Below, one piece after another: positions 16,883 to 25,236 of a stretch of DNA of 64,000 nt. The position numbers were made by a program, and so were the translations under genes. Where the stretch lies: contig JBCFAO010000021.1 of NCBI GenBank assembly GCA_038562165.1, positions 1 to 64,000 on the forward strand, read 5' to 3'. The stretch is from WRMS01 sp038562165. GTDB lineage: Bacteria; Bacillota; Peptococcia; DRI-13; UBA5745. The notes beneath the pieces are model-generated. The model made no database searches. It saw only the letters and a program-made list of their open reading frames with translations, and had not been told where the DNA came from. Positions within the stretch are counted from its first letter, which is position 1, and every line of letters begins with the position of its first letter.

Positions 16883-16911
16883 TTGACACTATAGCTTTTA
16901 GCTGTTATCCT
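16883..16911 (+). promoter_or_regulatory. Candidate promoter upstream of dapA (distal)
   Basis: Perfect -35 TTGACA (16883-16888), then 17 bases and TATCCT. It lies in a very AT-rich 300-base gap before dapA. Confidence 0.5.
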
Positions 16912-16976
16912 TATCCTATTAATTTAAGGAATCATCCGTTAATTTATTTTTTATTTTAATTTAAATCAAAATATAA

Positions 16977-17005
16977 TTGAATATTATGATATATTATCTT
17001 AATAC
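16977..17005 (+). promoter_or_regulatory. Candidate promoter upstream of dapA (proximal)
   Basis: TTGAAT (16977-16982), 17 bases, TAATAC (17000-17005). A transcript from here would reach the hairpin at 17065-17095 after about 55 bases. Confidence 0.4.
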
Positions 17006-17064
17006 TCCAGGAGATATAGGTACTTACGCTGAAGGTTATTAGTAACAAGATTTGTTTGGTGTTT

Positions 17065-17095
17065 AAAACTGCCGGCAATTCCTGCCGGCAGTTTT
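17065..17095 (+). terminator. Leader terminator hairpin just upstream of dapA
   Basis: A perfect 13-bp stem (AAAACTGCCGGCA / TGCCGGCAGTTTT) with loop ATTCC, followed by ATATAAATTT, ends 38 bases before the dapA start. Because candidate promoters lie upstream of it, it may be an attenuator or the end of a short RNA. I found no lysine-riboswitch core in the leader. Confidence 0.65.
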
Positions 17096-17132
17096 ATATA
17101 AATTTAGATTACAGAAAAGGAGAGCGATTTTC

Positions 17133-18011
17133 ATGAAGCAGCCCCCTTTCCTAGGCTCCTGTGTGGCCTTGGTGACCCCCTTCACCGATGACGGTGTGGA
17201 TTACGAGGAGTTGGAAGAACTTATCGAATGGCATTTAAGGGAAGGCAGCAATGCCATTTTAATCGGCGGAACTACCGGCGAAGCCTCAACTATGACAAAG
17301 GAAGAGCATAAGTCCATTATTCGTTTTACCGTTGAAAAAGTCGCCAAACGTATTCCTGTCATGGCAGGAACCGGCAGCAACAATACTCAATATACTATTG
17401 AGATGAGTCAATATGCCCAGTCTGTTGGAGCTGACTGCCTCCTCCTGGTAACTCCTTATTATAACAAAACTACCCAGGAAGGGTTATATCAGCATTTTAA
17501 AGCTGTGGCAGAAGCCGTCACTATACCTATTGTTCTATATAATGTGCCTGCCAGAACCAATTTAAACATCAATCCGGAGACTTTGAAACGCTTATCCGCC
17601 ATTGAAAACATCGTAGCACTTAAGGAGTGTAATTTAAACCAGGTGGCTCAAACCAGGCTCCTTTGCAGTGATGATCTGGCCATTTACTCCGGCGAAGACG
17701 GAAATGTCCTGCCGCTATTGGCTTTGGGAGGTCTGGGCGTAATTTCAGTTATGGCAAATATTGTTCCTGCCGATACCAGCAGAATGGTTACCGCCTTTTT
17801 TAACGGTGATCTGGATACCAGCCGTTCCCTTCAAATTCGTGCTATCAATTTAGTCAATGCCCTATTTTGTGAAATAAACCCTATCCCTATAAAAGCGGCG
17901 ATGAATCAAATGGGCTTCCATGTAGGGAAATGCCGTCTGCCCCTTGTAGAAATTAGCGGCAATGGACGAAATACCGTCTGCACCGCTTTAAAAGAGTATG
18001 GATTAATTTAA
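17133..18011 (+). CDS. dapA: 4-hydroxy-tetrahydrodipicolinate synthase
   Basis: Condenses pyruvate with aspartate semialdehyde, the first committed step to diaminopimelate, dipicolinate and lysine. 292 residues, normal length. It has the GGTTGEASTMTKEEH motif (pyruvate-binding Thr-Thr), the Tyr of LYNVPARTNLNI and the Schiff-base lysine in NIVALKECN. AAAAGGAG precedes the ATG. It is monocistronic, between its own leader hairpin and a terminator. Dipicolinate demand in sporulation would fit a regulated stand-alone unit. Confidence 0.95.
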   Translation: MKQPPFLGSCVALVTPFTDDGVDYEELEELIEWHLREGSNAILIGGTTGEASTMTKEEHKSIIRFTVEKVAKRIPVMAGTGSNNTQYTIEMSQYAQSVGADCLLLVTPYYNKTTQEGLYQHFKAVAEAVTIPIVLYNVPARTNLNINPETLKRLSAIENIVALKECNLNQVAQTRLLCSDDLAIYSGEDGNVLPLLALGGLGVISVMANIVPADTSRMVTAFFNGDLDTSRSLQIRAINLVNALFCEINPIPIKAAMNQMGFHVGKCRLPLVEISGNGRNTVCTALKEYGLI

Positions 18012-18051
18012 TAAGTCCTCACTGAAAACAGAGAAATTCTCCACCTAAAAG

Positions 18052-18089
18052 AAGGGGGCCTCAACATTGAGACCCCCTTGTCCTTTTTT
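18052..18089 (+). terminator. Terminator between convergent dapA and clpX
   Basis: Stem AAGGGGG-CTCAA / TTGAG-CCCCCTT followed by GTCCTTTTTT. It is shared by the convergent genes, but the T-tract is better on the dapA side. Confidence 0.75.
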
Positions 18090-18145
18090 CAGCTTCATAT
18101 GCAATAAGACCTTGTTTTCCCATTATCTGCTGTAATGTCCAAGCA

Positions 18146-19528
18146 TCAAGCGCTGGCTTCCTCTTTACCATCCTTGCCATCTTTGGCTTTCTCCTTGGCA
18201 GGAGCTGCTCCGGCGGCAACGGCAGTACCGGTGCCGGCTAATGTGGTCAGCAAGGTCAGCTCGGCCCCTTCTGTCACAGCTTCCTTAGTCACCAGGCACT
18301 TGCGGATATCTTTGCGGGAAGGCAGCTCAAACATGGTTTTGCGCATCAAATCTTCCATAATCGCTCTGAGTCCCCGGGCCCCGGTATTACGCTTGATCGC
18401 CTCATCGGCAATAGCTTCCAAAGCTTCCTCCGTGAACTCCAGCACACAACCGTCCATTTCCAGCAAAGCCTGGTACTGGCGAACCAAAGCATTCTTGGGC
18501 TCCGTCAAAATCCGCACCAGAGCATTGCGGTCAAGGGGGGCCAAGGATACGGTCACCGGCACCCGGCCCACAAATTCCGGTATCATACCATATTTGATCA
18601 GGTCCTGAGGCATTAACTGCTTCAAGTATTCCGCCAAATTCGTTTCCTTGCGGCTTTCCACTTTGGCGCCAAAGCCCATGGTTTTTTTGCCTACCCGGTT
18701 GCCGATGATTTTGTCGATGCCCTCAAAAGCACCGCCGCAAATAAACAGCACATTGGACGTATCCAACTGCAGAAACTCCTGATGGGGATGCTTACGCCCG
18801 CCCTGAGGCGGCACGCTGGCTACTGTGCCCTCCAGGATTTTCAGCAAAGCCTGCTGAACGCCTTCGCCGGAAACATCCCGGGTTATGGAGGGGTTTTCCG
18901 ACTTCCGGGTGATCTTATCGATTTCGTCGATATAGATAATGCCCCGTTCTGCTTTCTCGATATCGTAGTCGGCAGCCTGAATCAGCTTCAGCAGAATATT
19001 TTCCACATCCTCGCCTACGTAACCGGCTTCCGTTAACGAAGTGGCGTCGGCAATGGCAAAAGGCACCTTCAAAATCTTCGCCAGGGTCTGAGCCAACAGG
19101 GTTTTGCCGCTGCCTGTAGGACCGATCAGCAAGATATTGCTTTTTTGGAGCTCCACTTGCTCTCCCTTGTCATTTTTGGTGGTACGACTAGTCTTTTCCT
19201 TGCCCTTTTTCCCTTTGGACCCGGGGCTGCCGATACGCTTATAGTGATTGTAAACGGCTACGGCTAAAGCAATCTTCGCCACATCCTGATCCACCACGTA
19301 TTGATCGAGAATATCTTTAATTTCTTTAGGCGGCAAAGCCCGGCCCCAGGATTTATCATCCAGGGAATCTTCTTCATCAGTGATTGTGCCGATAATTTCA
19401 TTGCACAACTCAATGCATTCGTCGCAAATGTACACGCTGGGGCCTGCCACCAGCTTTGCTACCATGTCCTGGCTTTTGCCGCAAAAAGAACACTTTACAT
19501 CGTGTTCGCCATCGTCATATTTAACCAT
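18146..19528 (-). CDS. clpX: ATP-dependent Clp protease ATP-binding subunit ClpX
   Basis: AAA+ unfoldase that feeds ClpP. 460 residues: N-terminal zinc domain (CSFCGKSQDMV, CDECIELC), Walker A IGPTGSGKTLLAQTLA, Walker B IIYIDEIDKI, the pore-loop region GYVGEDVE, the sensor motif RGLRAIMEDLM and an IGF-type loop region for ClpP docking (MGFGAK is nearby but not diagnostic). The C-terminus has an unusual alanine/lysine-rich tail of about 35 residues (AAGAAPAKEKAKDGKDG). It follows clpP in the common tig-clpP-clpX order. Confidence 0.96.
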   Translation of the reverse strand: MVKYDDGEHDVKCSFCGKSQDMVAKLVAGPSVYICDECIELCNEIIGTITDEEDSLDDKSWGRALPPKEIKDILDQYVVDQDVAKIALAVAVYNHYKRIGSPGSKGKKGKEKTSRTTKNDKGEQVELQKSNILLIGPTGSGKTLLAQTLAKILKVPFAIADATSLTEAGYVGEDVENILLKLIQAADYDIEKAERGIIYIDEIDKITRKSENPSITRDVSGEGVQQALLKILEGTVASVPPQGGRKHPHQEFLQLDTSNVLFICGGAFEGIDKIIGNRVGKKTMGFGAKVESRKETNLAEYLKQLMPQDLIKYGMIPEFVGRVPVTVSLAPLDRNALVRILTEPKNALVRQYQALLEMDGCVLEFTEEALEAIADEAIKRNTGARGLRAIMEDLMRKTMFELPSRKDIRKCLVTKEAVTEGAELTLLTTLAGTGTAVAAGAAPAKEKAKDGKDGKEEASA

Positions 19529-19569
19529 ATATCACCTCGCACCGGCAGCCTTGGGCCAACCGGTATCCT

Positions 19570-20202
19570 TTATTTTTTTCCTACGGCATCCTTAGGAATC
19601 TGGGTCAAGATGTCGTCGATCAGGCCGTATTCCTTAGCGTCCTGAGCTTCAAAGAAAAAGTCCCGCTCTACATCCTGCTTAATTTTCTCCAAAGGCTGGC
19701 CTGTATTATCCGCCAATATCTGATTCAAGCGTTCCTTAACCTGCAGCAAGCGGCGGGCGTGGATTTCGATATCCGTCACCTGACCCCGGGCGCCGGCGGA
19801 AGGCTGATGAATCATGATCTCGGCATTAGGTAAAGCAAAGCGTTTGCCCTTGGCGCCGGCAGCCAGGAGGAAGGCCCCCATGGAAGCTGCCAGGCCGATG
19901 CAAATGGTAGAAACATCGGCTCTGATATATTGCATGGTATCGTAAATAGCCATACCAGCCGTTACCGAACCGCCGGGACTGTTAATATACAACGAAATAT
20001 CCTTATCCGGATCCTCCGCATACAGGAATAACAACTGAGCTACCACCAGATTGGCTACGGTATCATCGATTTCCGTACCCAAAAAGACAATACGGTCTTT
20101 CAGCAAACGGGAGTAAATATCATAGGAGCGTTCACCCCGGCTGGACTGCTCCACAACAATAGGCACATAGGCATTCATGGCAGGACGATAAATCTCGGTC
20201 AT
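19570..20202 (-). CDS. clpP: ATP-dependent Clp protease proteolytic subunit
   Basis: Tetradecameric serine protease subunit. About 210 residues. Catalytic Ser in GLAASMGAFLLAAG, His in IMIHQPSAGARGQ, Asp in the ERDFFFEAQDAKEYGLID region. An upstream GTG is possible, but ATG at 20202 is well spaced from GAGGTG and gives the usual N-terminus (MTEIYRPAMNAYVPIVVEQ). It sits between tig and clpX. Confidence 0.96.
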   Translation of the reverse strand: MTEIYRPAMNAYVPIVVEQSSRGERSYDIYSRLLKDRIVFLGTEIDDTVANLVVAQLLFLYAEDPDKDISLYINSPGGSVTAGMAIYDTMQYIRADVSTICIGLAASMGAFLLAAGAKGKRFALPNAEIMIHQPSAGARGQVTDIEIHARRLLQVKERLNQILADNTGQPLEKIKQDVERDFFFEAQDAKEYGLIDDILTQIPKDAVGKK

Positions 20203-20280
20203 TTTTTGCACCTCATCTCTTTATTCAACTAATATCTACGAATATCAACTAATACTTTCAATAATGGCCGTATATACTAT

Positions 20281-20332
20281 AGAGGGCAGCGTCCTGCACC
20301 TGTATCTGAAACGGTACATCCGGCTGCCCTCT
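20281..20332 (-). other. Structured tig-clpP intergenic hairpin
   Basis: The outer arms AGAGGGCAGC and GCTGCCCTCT are perfect complements enclosing a 32-base loop with a weaker internal TGTA/TACA stem. There is no T-tract. It may be a processing or stability element in the tig-clpP mRNA. Confidence 0.4.
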
Positions 20333-20357
20333 GGCCTGATTCGATCCTGGTCGTCGT

Positions 20358-21653
20358 TTATTTGATCTTGGCGTTGTCCGTCAGGACTTTGATGGCCTTA
20401 TTCATCATCAGATTGAATTTCAAGGATTCCACCATAGTCTTGTTGCCGCCGTAAATCTCCTTGATCTCCTCTGCCGGTCTGCCGGTCTGGTCTGCCAGAC
20501 GCTTATACTCATCCTCCAGATCCTCATCGCTGATGACCACACCTTCAGCCTTGGCCACAGCTTCCAGAACCAGCTCCGTTTGCAGCTCTTTCTGGGCTCT
20601 TTCTTTGAAGTTTTCCCGGATGTCTTCCAGCTTCATACCGGTAAGCTCCATGTATTGCTCCAGCTCAATGCCCTGACGGCGAATCTGGCGGGCAAAATTC
20701 TCCAGCAATTGATCCTGTCTCATGGCCAGCATGCTCTCCGGCAACTCCGGATCAGCTTCTTCAACAGCCTTTTCTACAGCCTTGTTTTCCAGATCCGCCT
20801 GGGCTTTTTCCTTGGCTTCTTTATTTAATTTTTCTTCCAGATCCTTCTTTAACTCTTCAAGAGTCTCAAACTCGGAGACGTCTTTGGCAAACTCGTCATC
20901 CATCTCAGAAAAAATCTTATGCTGGATTTCTTTGACGGCAACATCAAAGACGGCAGCCTTACCGGCCAGCTCCGTAGCCCGGTAATCCTCGGGAAATGTA
21001 ACATTTACCGCTACCTCGTCGCCAACCTTGGCGCCTACCAGTTGCTCTTCAAAACCGGGAATAAAGGAACCACTGCCCAGCTCCAGGGGATGATTCTGGC
21101 CTGCACCGCCTTCAAAAGGAATATCATCTACCTTGCCCAAAAAGTCGATGGTGCATACATCGCCCACTACGGCGGGACCATCGGTTTTTTCCAGGCGGGC
21201 AAATCTTTCCTGCATAGCTTTAAGCTGTTTTTCTACGGCTCCCTCTTCGGCTGCCTCAGAAATCTTCTCCAGCTCCATACCTTTGTATGCGCCCAGCTTG
21301 ATTTCCGGTTTTAAATCATAGGTGGCCGTAAAAATCAACCCCTGGCCTTTTTCAGAGGAAACGATCTCATATTTAGGGTAAACAATGCATTCATACTCGG
21401 AACCAATCTCATCGAGAGCCTGGCTGAAGGCTTCGGGAACAGCATCATTAATAGCATCTTCCAAAAGAATTTCCCGGCCATACATCCGCTCCACCACATG
21501 CCGGGGTGCTTTTCCTTTGCGAAAACCAGGAATACTGATCTTTTTTACCACTTGGCGAAAAGCTTTATCCATAGATTTTTCAAAGGTTTCCGGGGCCACC
21601 TCAATCGTGAGCTTGGCCTTATTGCCCTCCAGTTTTTCTGCATTGACTTTCAT
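20358..21653 (-). CDS. tig: Trigger factor, ribosome-associated prolyl isomerase chaperone
   Basis: About 431 residues with the three standard parts: the N-terminal ribosome-binding domain with GFRKGKAPRHVVERMYG, an FKBP-type isomerase domain (VGDVCTIDFLGKVDDIPFEG, ELGSGSFIPGFEEQL) and a helical C-terminal chaperone domain. The start is set at the ATG 10 bases after AGGAGG; an ATG three codons earlier is too close to that site. Head of the tig-clpP-clpX group. Confidence 0.95.
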   Translation of the reverse strand: MKVNAEKLEGNKAKLTIEVAPETFEKSMDKAFRQVVKKISIPGFRKGKAPRHVVERMYGREILLEDAINDAVPEAFSQALDEIGSEYECIVYPKYEIVSSEKGQGLIFTATYDLKPEIKLGAYKGMELEKISEAAEEGAVEKQLKAMQERFARLEKTDGPAVVGDVCTIDFLGKVDDIPFEGGAGQNHPLELGSGSFIPGFEEQLVGAKVGDEVAVNVTFPEDYRATELAGKAAVFDVAVKEIQHKIFSEMDDEFAKDVSEFETLEELKKDLEEKLNKEAKEKAQADLENKAVEKAVEEADPELPESMLAMRQDQLLENFARQIRRQGIELEQYMELTGMKLEDIRENFKERAQKELQTELVLEAVAKAEGVVISDEDLEDEYKRLADQTGRPAEEIKEIYGGNKTMVESLKFNLMMNKAIKVLTDNAKIK

Positions 21654-21746
21654 TTCACACATTCCTCCTGTATTAACTTGCCAAAGGCTTATCCTATGAT
21701 AGCCTCATCTATTTCTCATATAAAGAAAAGCAACTTATTCTTGTAG

Positions 21747-21775
21747 ATATTATCATAAATTTTATAAGCGCACAA
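21747..21775 (-). promoter_or_regulatory. Promoter of tig
   Basis: Minus-strand TTGTGC (21775-21770), 17 bases, TAATAT (21752-21747), about 90 bases before the tig start. Confidence 0.5.
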
Positions 21776-21779
21776 GGGC

Positions 21780-21825
21780 TTAAAATTGTTTGACTATTTA
21801 ACCGCATTAAAATTGTTTGACTATT
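21780..21825. repeat. Two direct copies of a 19-base motif upstream of the tig promoter
   Basis: TTAAAATTGTTTGACTATT occurs at 21780-21798 and identically at 21807-21825, 27 bases apart. Read on the minus strand each holds AGTCAAA. The pair lies between the mutY stop and the tig -35 hexamer, where an activator or repressor site could be. Confidence 0.65.
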
Positions 21826-21849
21826 ACCTCTCCCCCTCCGTGCCTTTCC

Positions 21850-23025
21850 TTACTCCTCCAAAAATAAGCTGAAAGCCGCCGGCAGGGGATGGGCCAACTG
21901 CCGCTGGCGGGCAGAAGTCCATTCAAGCTCCTTTGCCGTCTCCTGCAACTCTTCCTTTTGAAGAGCCGTCCCTTCACCGCCGGCAGCACAGCCAATGAAA
22001 TAGCCGGTCATCCGCCACTCCACATGGCTGAAAACGTGGGTTCGTTCTAAAGACTTCTCCAAGGCCACAGGACAGAGGCCCCAGGCCGCAGCCTGGGCCA
22101 TAGCCTGATCAGGGCTTAAGCGGCCTGCCACATTGGGCAGCTCCCACAAACCCGCCAAAAGGCCTTGGTCACAGCGGCGGCAAAGGGCAATTTCCTCACC
22201 CCGTTGCAAAATAAATACGGTTCTTTCTTCTATACGGCGGGGTTTTTTCACTTGCCGCACCGGCAAAAGCTCCGCCCTGCCGGAAGCATAGCCCCGGCAG
22301 AGCTGACGGGCCGGACATTGGCCGCATTTCGGCATACCTTTAGGCAGGCAGATCATGGCCCCGATTTCCATCAGGCTTTGGTTAAAATCTCCCGGATCAA
22401 AAGAGATGCTTAGGGAGTCAAGAGCAGCATCTCCCGGGCTGCCCGCCATCACAGCCTCCAAGCCTTGGCCAACCTTTTTCTTAAAGGCCGGCTGATCAAT
22501 AGCTTCATCGCTGTCCAAAAGACGGGCCATCACCCGCAGGACATTGCCATCAACTGCCGGCTTGGCTATGCCAAAACAGATAGAGGCCACAGCCCCCGCC
22601 GTATATTCGCCGATACCCGGCAAGGCCAGTATCCCTTCATAATCGGCAGGAAAAACGCCCTGATGCTCGGACACCACAATCTGAGCAGCCCGGTGGAGGT
22701 TTCTGGCCCGCCGGTAGTAGCCCAGCCCTTCCCACAGCTTAAATACCTGCTCTTCCGAAGCGGCAGCCAAAGCCTCTATATCCGGTAATGCCTCTAAAAA
22801 TCGCTGATAAAAGCCTTTTACGGCCTCCACCCGGGTTTGCTGCAGCATGATTTCCGACAGCCAGACCCCATAAGGCTGCCGGTTTTGCCGCCAGGGCAGA
22901 TTGCGGGCCTTCGTCCTGTACCACTCTAAAAAAAGGCCGGGAAGCCCGGCCAACAGCGCCATATCCTCTTGATTTAGCTTCGTGTTTTTTTGCAAGGGTT
23001 TCCTCTTTCCTCCCCGGGACTTCAT
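21850..23025 (-). CDS. mutY: Adenine DNA glycosylase
   Basis: Removes adenine opposite 8-oxoguanine. About 391 residues from the ATG that overlaps the azlD stop by one base (TAATG); a TTG at 22998 preceded by GGAGGAAAGAGG is an alternative. Motifs: LSEIMLQQTRVEAVKGFYQ with the catalytic Glu, a helix-hairpin-helix ALPGIGEYTAGAVASI, the catalytic Asp in AVDGNVLRV, the 4Fe-4S loop CLPKGMPKCGQCPARQLC, and a C-terminal Nudix-like 8-oxoG-recognition domain (RRCDQGLLAGLWELPNV). A longer in-frame extension would copy azlD sequence and is not real. Confidence 0.93.
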   Translation of the reverse strand: MKSRGGKRKPLQKNTKLNQEDMALLAGLPGLFLEWYRTKARNLPWRQNRQPYGVWLSEIMLQQTRVEAVKGFYQRFLEALPDIEALAAASEEQVFKLWEGLGYYRRARNLHRAAQIVVSEHQGVFPADYEGILALPGIGEYTAGAVASICFGIAKPAVDGNVLRVMARLLDSDEAIDQPAFKKKVGQGLEAVMAGSPGDAALDSLSISFDPGDFNQSLMEIGAMICLPKGMPKCGQCPARQLCRGYASGRAELLPVRQVKKPRRIEERTVFILQRGEEIALCRRCDQGLLAGLWELPNVAGRLSPDQAMAQAAAWGLCPVALEKSLERTHVFSHVEWRMTGYFIGCAAGGEGTALQKEELQETAKELEWTSARQRQLAHPLPAAFSLFLEE

Positions 23026-23342
23026 TAAACTATTCCCAATAAAAGCTCTGCCACAAATACGGTAAGGCAGGCAAAAATCGCCACAACGATCAGTTTTTGG
23101 CCCCGCAAGGCCAAACCCGCTCCCACCGCCAAAGCCGCCGCCGCCGACCAAAAAGAGCGGGTAGCATACAAAATATCCGGCAAAATCATGGCCGCCAGCA
23201 CCGCATAGGGCACATAATACAGGAAAGAACGGATCAGGGGGCTTTCGATCTTGCGGCGGATCAAAGCCAGGGGTAGCATACGGATCAAATAAGTTACCAA
23301 AGCCATAACGCCCGTATAAAGCAGCAGGTTAGCGGTCTCCAT
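23025..23342 (-). CDS. azlD: Branched-chain amino acid exporter small subunit (AzlD family)
   Basis: 105 residues with about four hydrophobic helices and the family pattern TYLIRMLPLALIRRKIESP and FLYYVPYAVLAAMILPDIL. It partners AzlC to export branched-chain or related amino acids. Its start overlaps azlC by 14 bases. Confidence 0.88.
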   Translation of the reverse strand: METANLLLYTGVMALVTYLIRMLPLALIRRKIESPLIRSFLYYVPYAVLAAMILPDILYATRSFWSAAAALAVGAGLALRGQKLIVVAIFACLTVFVAELLLGIV

Positions 23343-24057
23343 GCTCCACCTCCTCCACAGGATAGCGCAAAGCGGCCACGAATGCCGCCGCCACCGCGCA
23401 AAGGATCATGGCAAAGCCGGCGGAAAGCCGGGAAACCACCGGTGCATAGCGCATAAAACAACTGGCGCCGCCGGCCAGCAGGATCACCAGCAGCACCGGC
23501 CTGCTGTGCCGGGCGGTTGGTAGAATAATGGCGATAAACATGGCATACAAAGCCACATTCAGCGCCGACCGCAAAGCCTCTGGCATCAGTCCTCCGGCCA
23601 CTGCCCCCAAAAGGGTACCCAAGGTCCAGGAGACAACCGGAATCAAGCCCACCCCATACATATAATACCGGCTTACCTGGCCTTCTTTTTGACTGGCCAG
23701 GGCAAATATCTCATCGGTAATCATAAAAGCCGTCAAAAACCGGTGTAAAGCCGTCATTGTCCCATCGGCTTTTTGGGAAAGGGACATGGACATCAGCGAA
23801 TATCTTATATTGATCACCAATTGAGTCAGAATCATTTCCACCAAAGGAGCCCCTGCTACCATTAAGCCGATACCGGCGAATTGTCCCGCCGATGTTAAAT
23901 TGCTTAAAGAAACCAGTACTGCCGACCAAACCGGCAGCCCCATATTGACAGCCATAACGCCAAAGGAAAAGGAAACCGACAAATACCCCAGCCCTACGGG
24001 AATGCCATCTTGCAAACCCTGAAAAAAATCCTTATGAAATGTTAGCCTTTGATTCAT
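23329..24057 (-). CDS. azlC: Branched-chain amino acid exporter large subunit (AzlC family)
   Basis: About 242 residues, a polytopic membrane protein. Typical signatures: GLQDGIPVGLGYLSVSFSFG, LTSAGQFAGIGLMVAG, INIRYSLMSMSLSQK, TDEIFALAS. ATG at 24057 is 9 bases after GGTGG and is preferred over a TTG three codons earlier. In an operon with azlD and mutY. Confidence 0.9.
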   Translation of the reverse strand: MNQRLTFHKDFFQGLQDGIPVGLGYLSVSFSFGVMAVNMGLPVWSAVLVSLSNLTSAGQFAGIGLMVAGAPLVEMILTQLVINIRYSLMSMSLSQKADGTMTALHRFLTAFMITDEIFALASQKEGQVSRYYMYGVGLIPVVSWTLGTLLGAVAGGLMPEALRSALNVALYAMFIAIILPTARHSRPVLLVILLAGGASCFMRYAPVVSRLSAGFAMILCAVAAAFVAALRYPVEEVEHGDR

Positions 24058-24087
24058 TCTTCGCAACCACCATATTTTAAGTTAACA

Positions 24088-25236
24088 TCAATACCAGTGC
24101 AGCCGGCAGATCTTGCCCCGCTCGCTCAGCAAGTCATGAAGCTTCTGCAAAACTGTGGAACGCAACCCCATGCTGTAAGGCAGACCGGGGGTAAGATGGG
24201 CGGCGTTGATCCGCAGCCCCACCAGCAAATCGATTTCATCGCAGGAAAGCAGCCATTGCAGCAGCAGACTGGCTCCGTCCTTCTTGTTTTTAATGCGGAT
24301 CTGGCCAGATTCCAAGACCTCCACCACCCTGGTTAACGTCAGTACGCCTTCCGTCACCAGGTCAACGCCAGGCATTTTGGCAATAGGCGGAATCTTGGGA
24401 TCCACATAGCTTAAATCAGCGTCGATAGGCAAATTCCGCAGCCGGGAAACGATATTGGCAGAGGTACCGCCGCAGATAGCCCTGGTTTTTTTTCCTTCAA
24501 AAAAAGCATCCACCATAGCCTGATCCTGAGTCTTATCCAGGGGAGGACCCGACAGCAGCACACCTTTGATCAAAGGCCGCACCTTCACTACCACGGCAGT
24601 GGTATCATCCCCCATAGTGCCGGCGCTGTAACACTCGCAGCATTCCACAATTTCCTCGGCCAGAATCTGTGCGGAGTTTTTTACCCCCACCTCTTGGCGC
24701 AGCATCCGCTCCAGGCCTTCTTCCCCCAGGCCAAGGGGCAGCAAAGCCTCCACTCCTGCATGGGTGACGCCGTCGCTGCACAAAACCAGGGTATCGCCGT
24801 CATCCAGCTCCAGCATGGTCTCACTGATCTTGCGGCTGCCGTACTGCCTCTCCTTCCCTTTTAGAGGGATGGGCGGCTGGTTTCTCCGTAAAAGCATAGC
24901 TCTGGGATTATCATATTGAATGAGATAACCGGTGCCGTTTTTAAAAATTTGTAAGATGGAAAAGGTGGAATAAGCTAAATTGCGCACCTGGCAGACCGGC
25001 AGGGTGCTGGAAATCGTCTCCACCACTTCCGACAAAGGCACGCCCCGGATCAAAAGCCGGGAAGCAATGCGGGCGGTAAGGGTGGCTAGAATATTGGCTT
25101 TAACGCCGCTGCCTAAGCCATCGGATAAAACGATGACCGTAGACTGCTCATCCCGCTGTACCTCCACCACATCACCGCAGAGGACTTCGTCTACTTTATT
25201 TTGGGAGGCGATGCCTACCTCAAAGGATATTGCCAT
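24088..25236 (-). CDS. SpoIIE/PP2C-type serine phosphatase of the sensory hydrogenase operon
   Basis: 382 residues. An N-terminal PP2C/SpoIIE phosphatase domain shows the metal-binding aspartates VIVLSDGLGSGVKANILA, LVLCSDGVTHAG and AGTMGDDTTAVVVKV. A C-terminal domain of about 150 residues (GKKTRAICGGTSANIVSRLR) matches no family I recognise by sight. It overlaps the preceding hydrogenase-like gene by 17 bases. Genes for PAS-containing group C [FeFe]-hydrogenases are known to lie next to phosphatases of this type, so it probably relays the hydrogenase signal by protein dephosphorylation. Confidence 0.85.
   Translation of the reverse strand: MAISFEVGIASQNKVDEVLCGDVVEVQRDEQSTVIVLSDGLGSGVKANILATLTARIASRLLIRGVPLSEVVETISSTLPVCQVRNLAYSTFSILQIFKNGTGYLIQYDNPRAMLLRRNQPPIPLKGKERQYGSRKISETMLELDDGDTLVLCSDGVTHAGVEALLPLGLGEEGLERMLRQEVGVKNSAQILAEEIVECCECYSAGTMGDDTTAVVVKVRPLIKGVLLSGPPLDKTQDQAMVDAFFEGKKTRAICGGTSANIVSRLRNLPIDADLSYVDPKIPPIAKMPGVDLVTEGVLTLTRVVEVLESGQIRIKNKKDGASLLLQWLLSCDEIDLLVGLRINAAHLTPGLPYSMGLRSTVLQKLHDLLSERGKICRLHWY

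Noticed and set aside
16883..17064. Lysine (L-box) or T-box riboswitch before dapA
   Set aside because: No conserved core of either class was recognised; only promoters and a hairpin are visible.
21780..21825. CtsR operator
   Set aside because: The AGTCAAA heptads are 27 bases apart; the known operator needs tandem heptads with 3 bases between.
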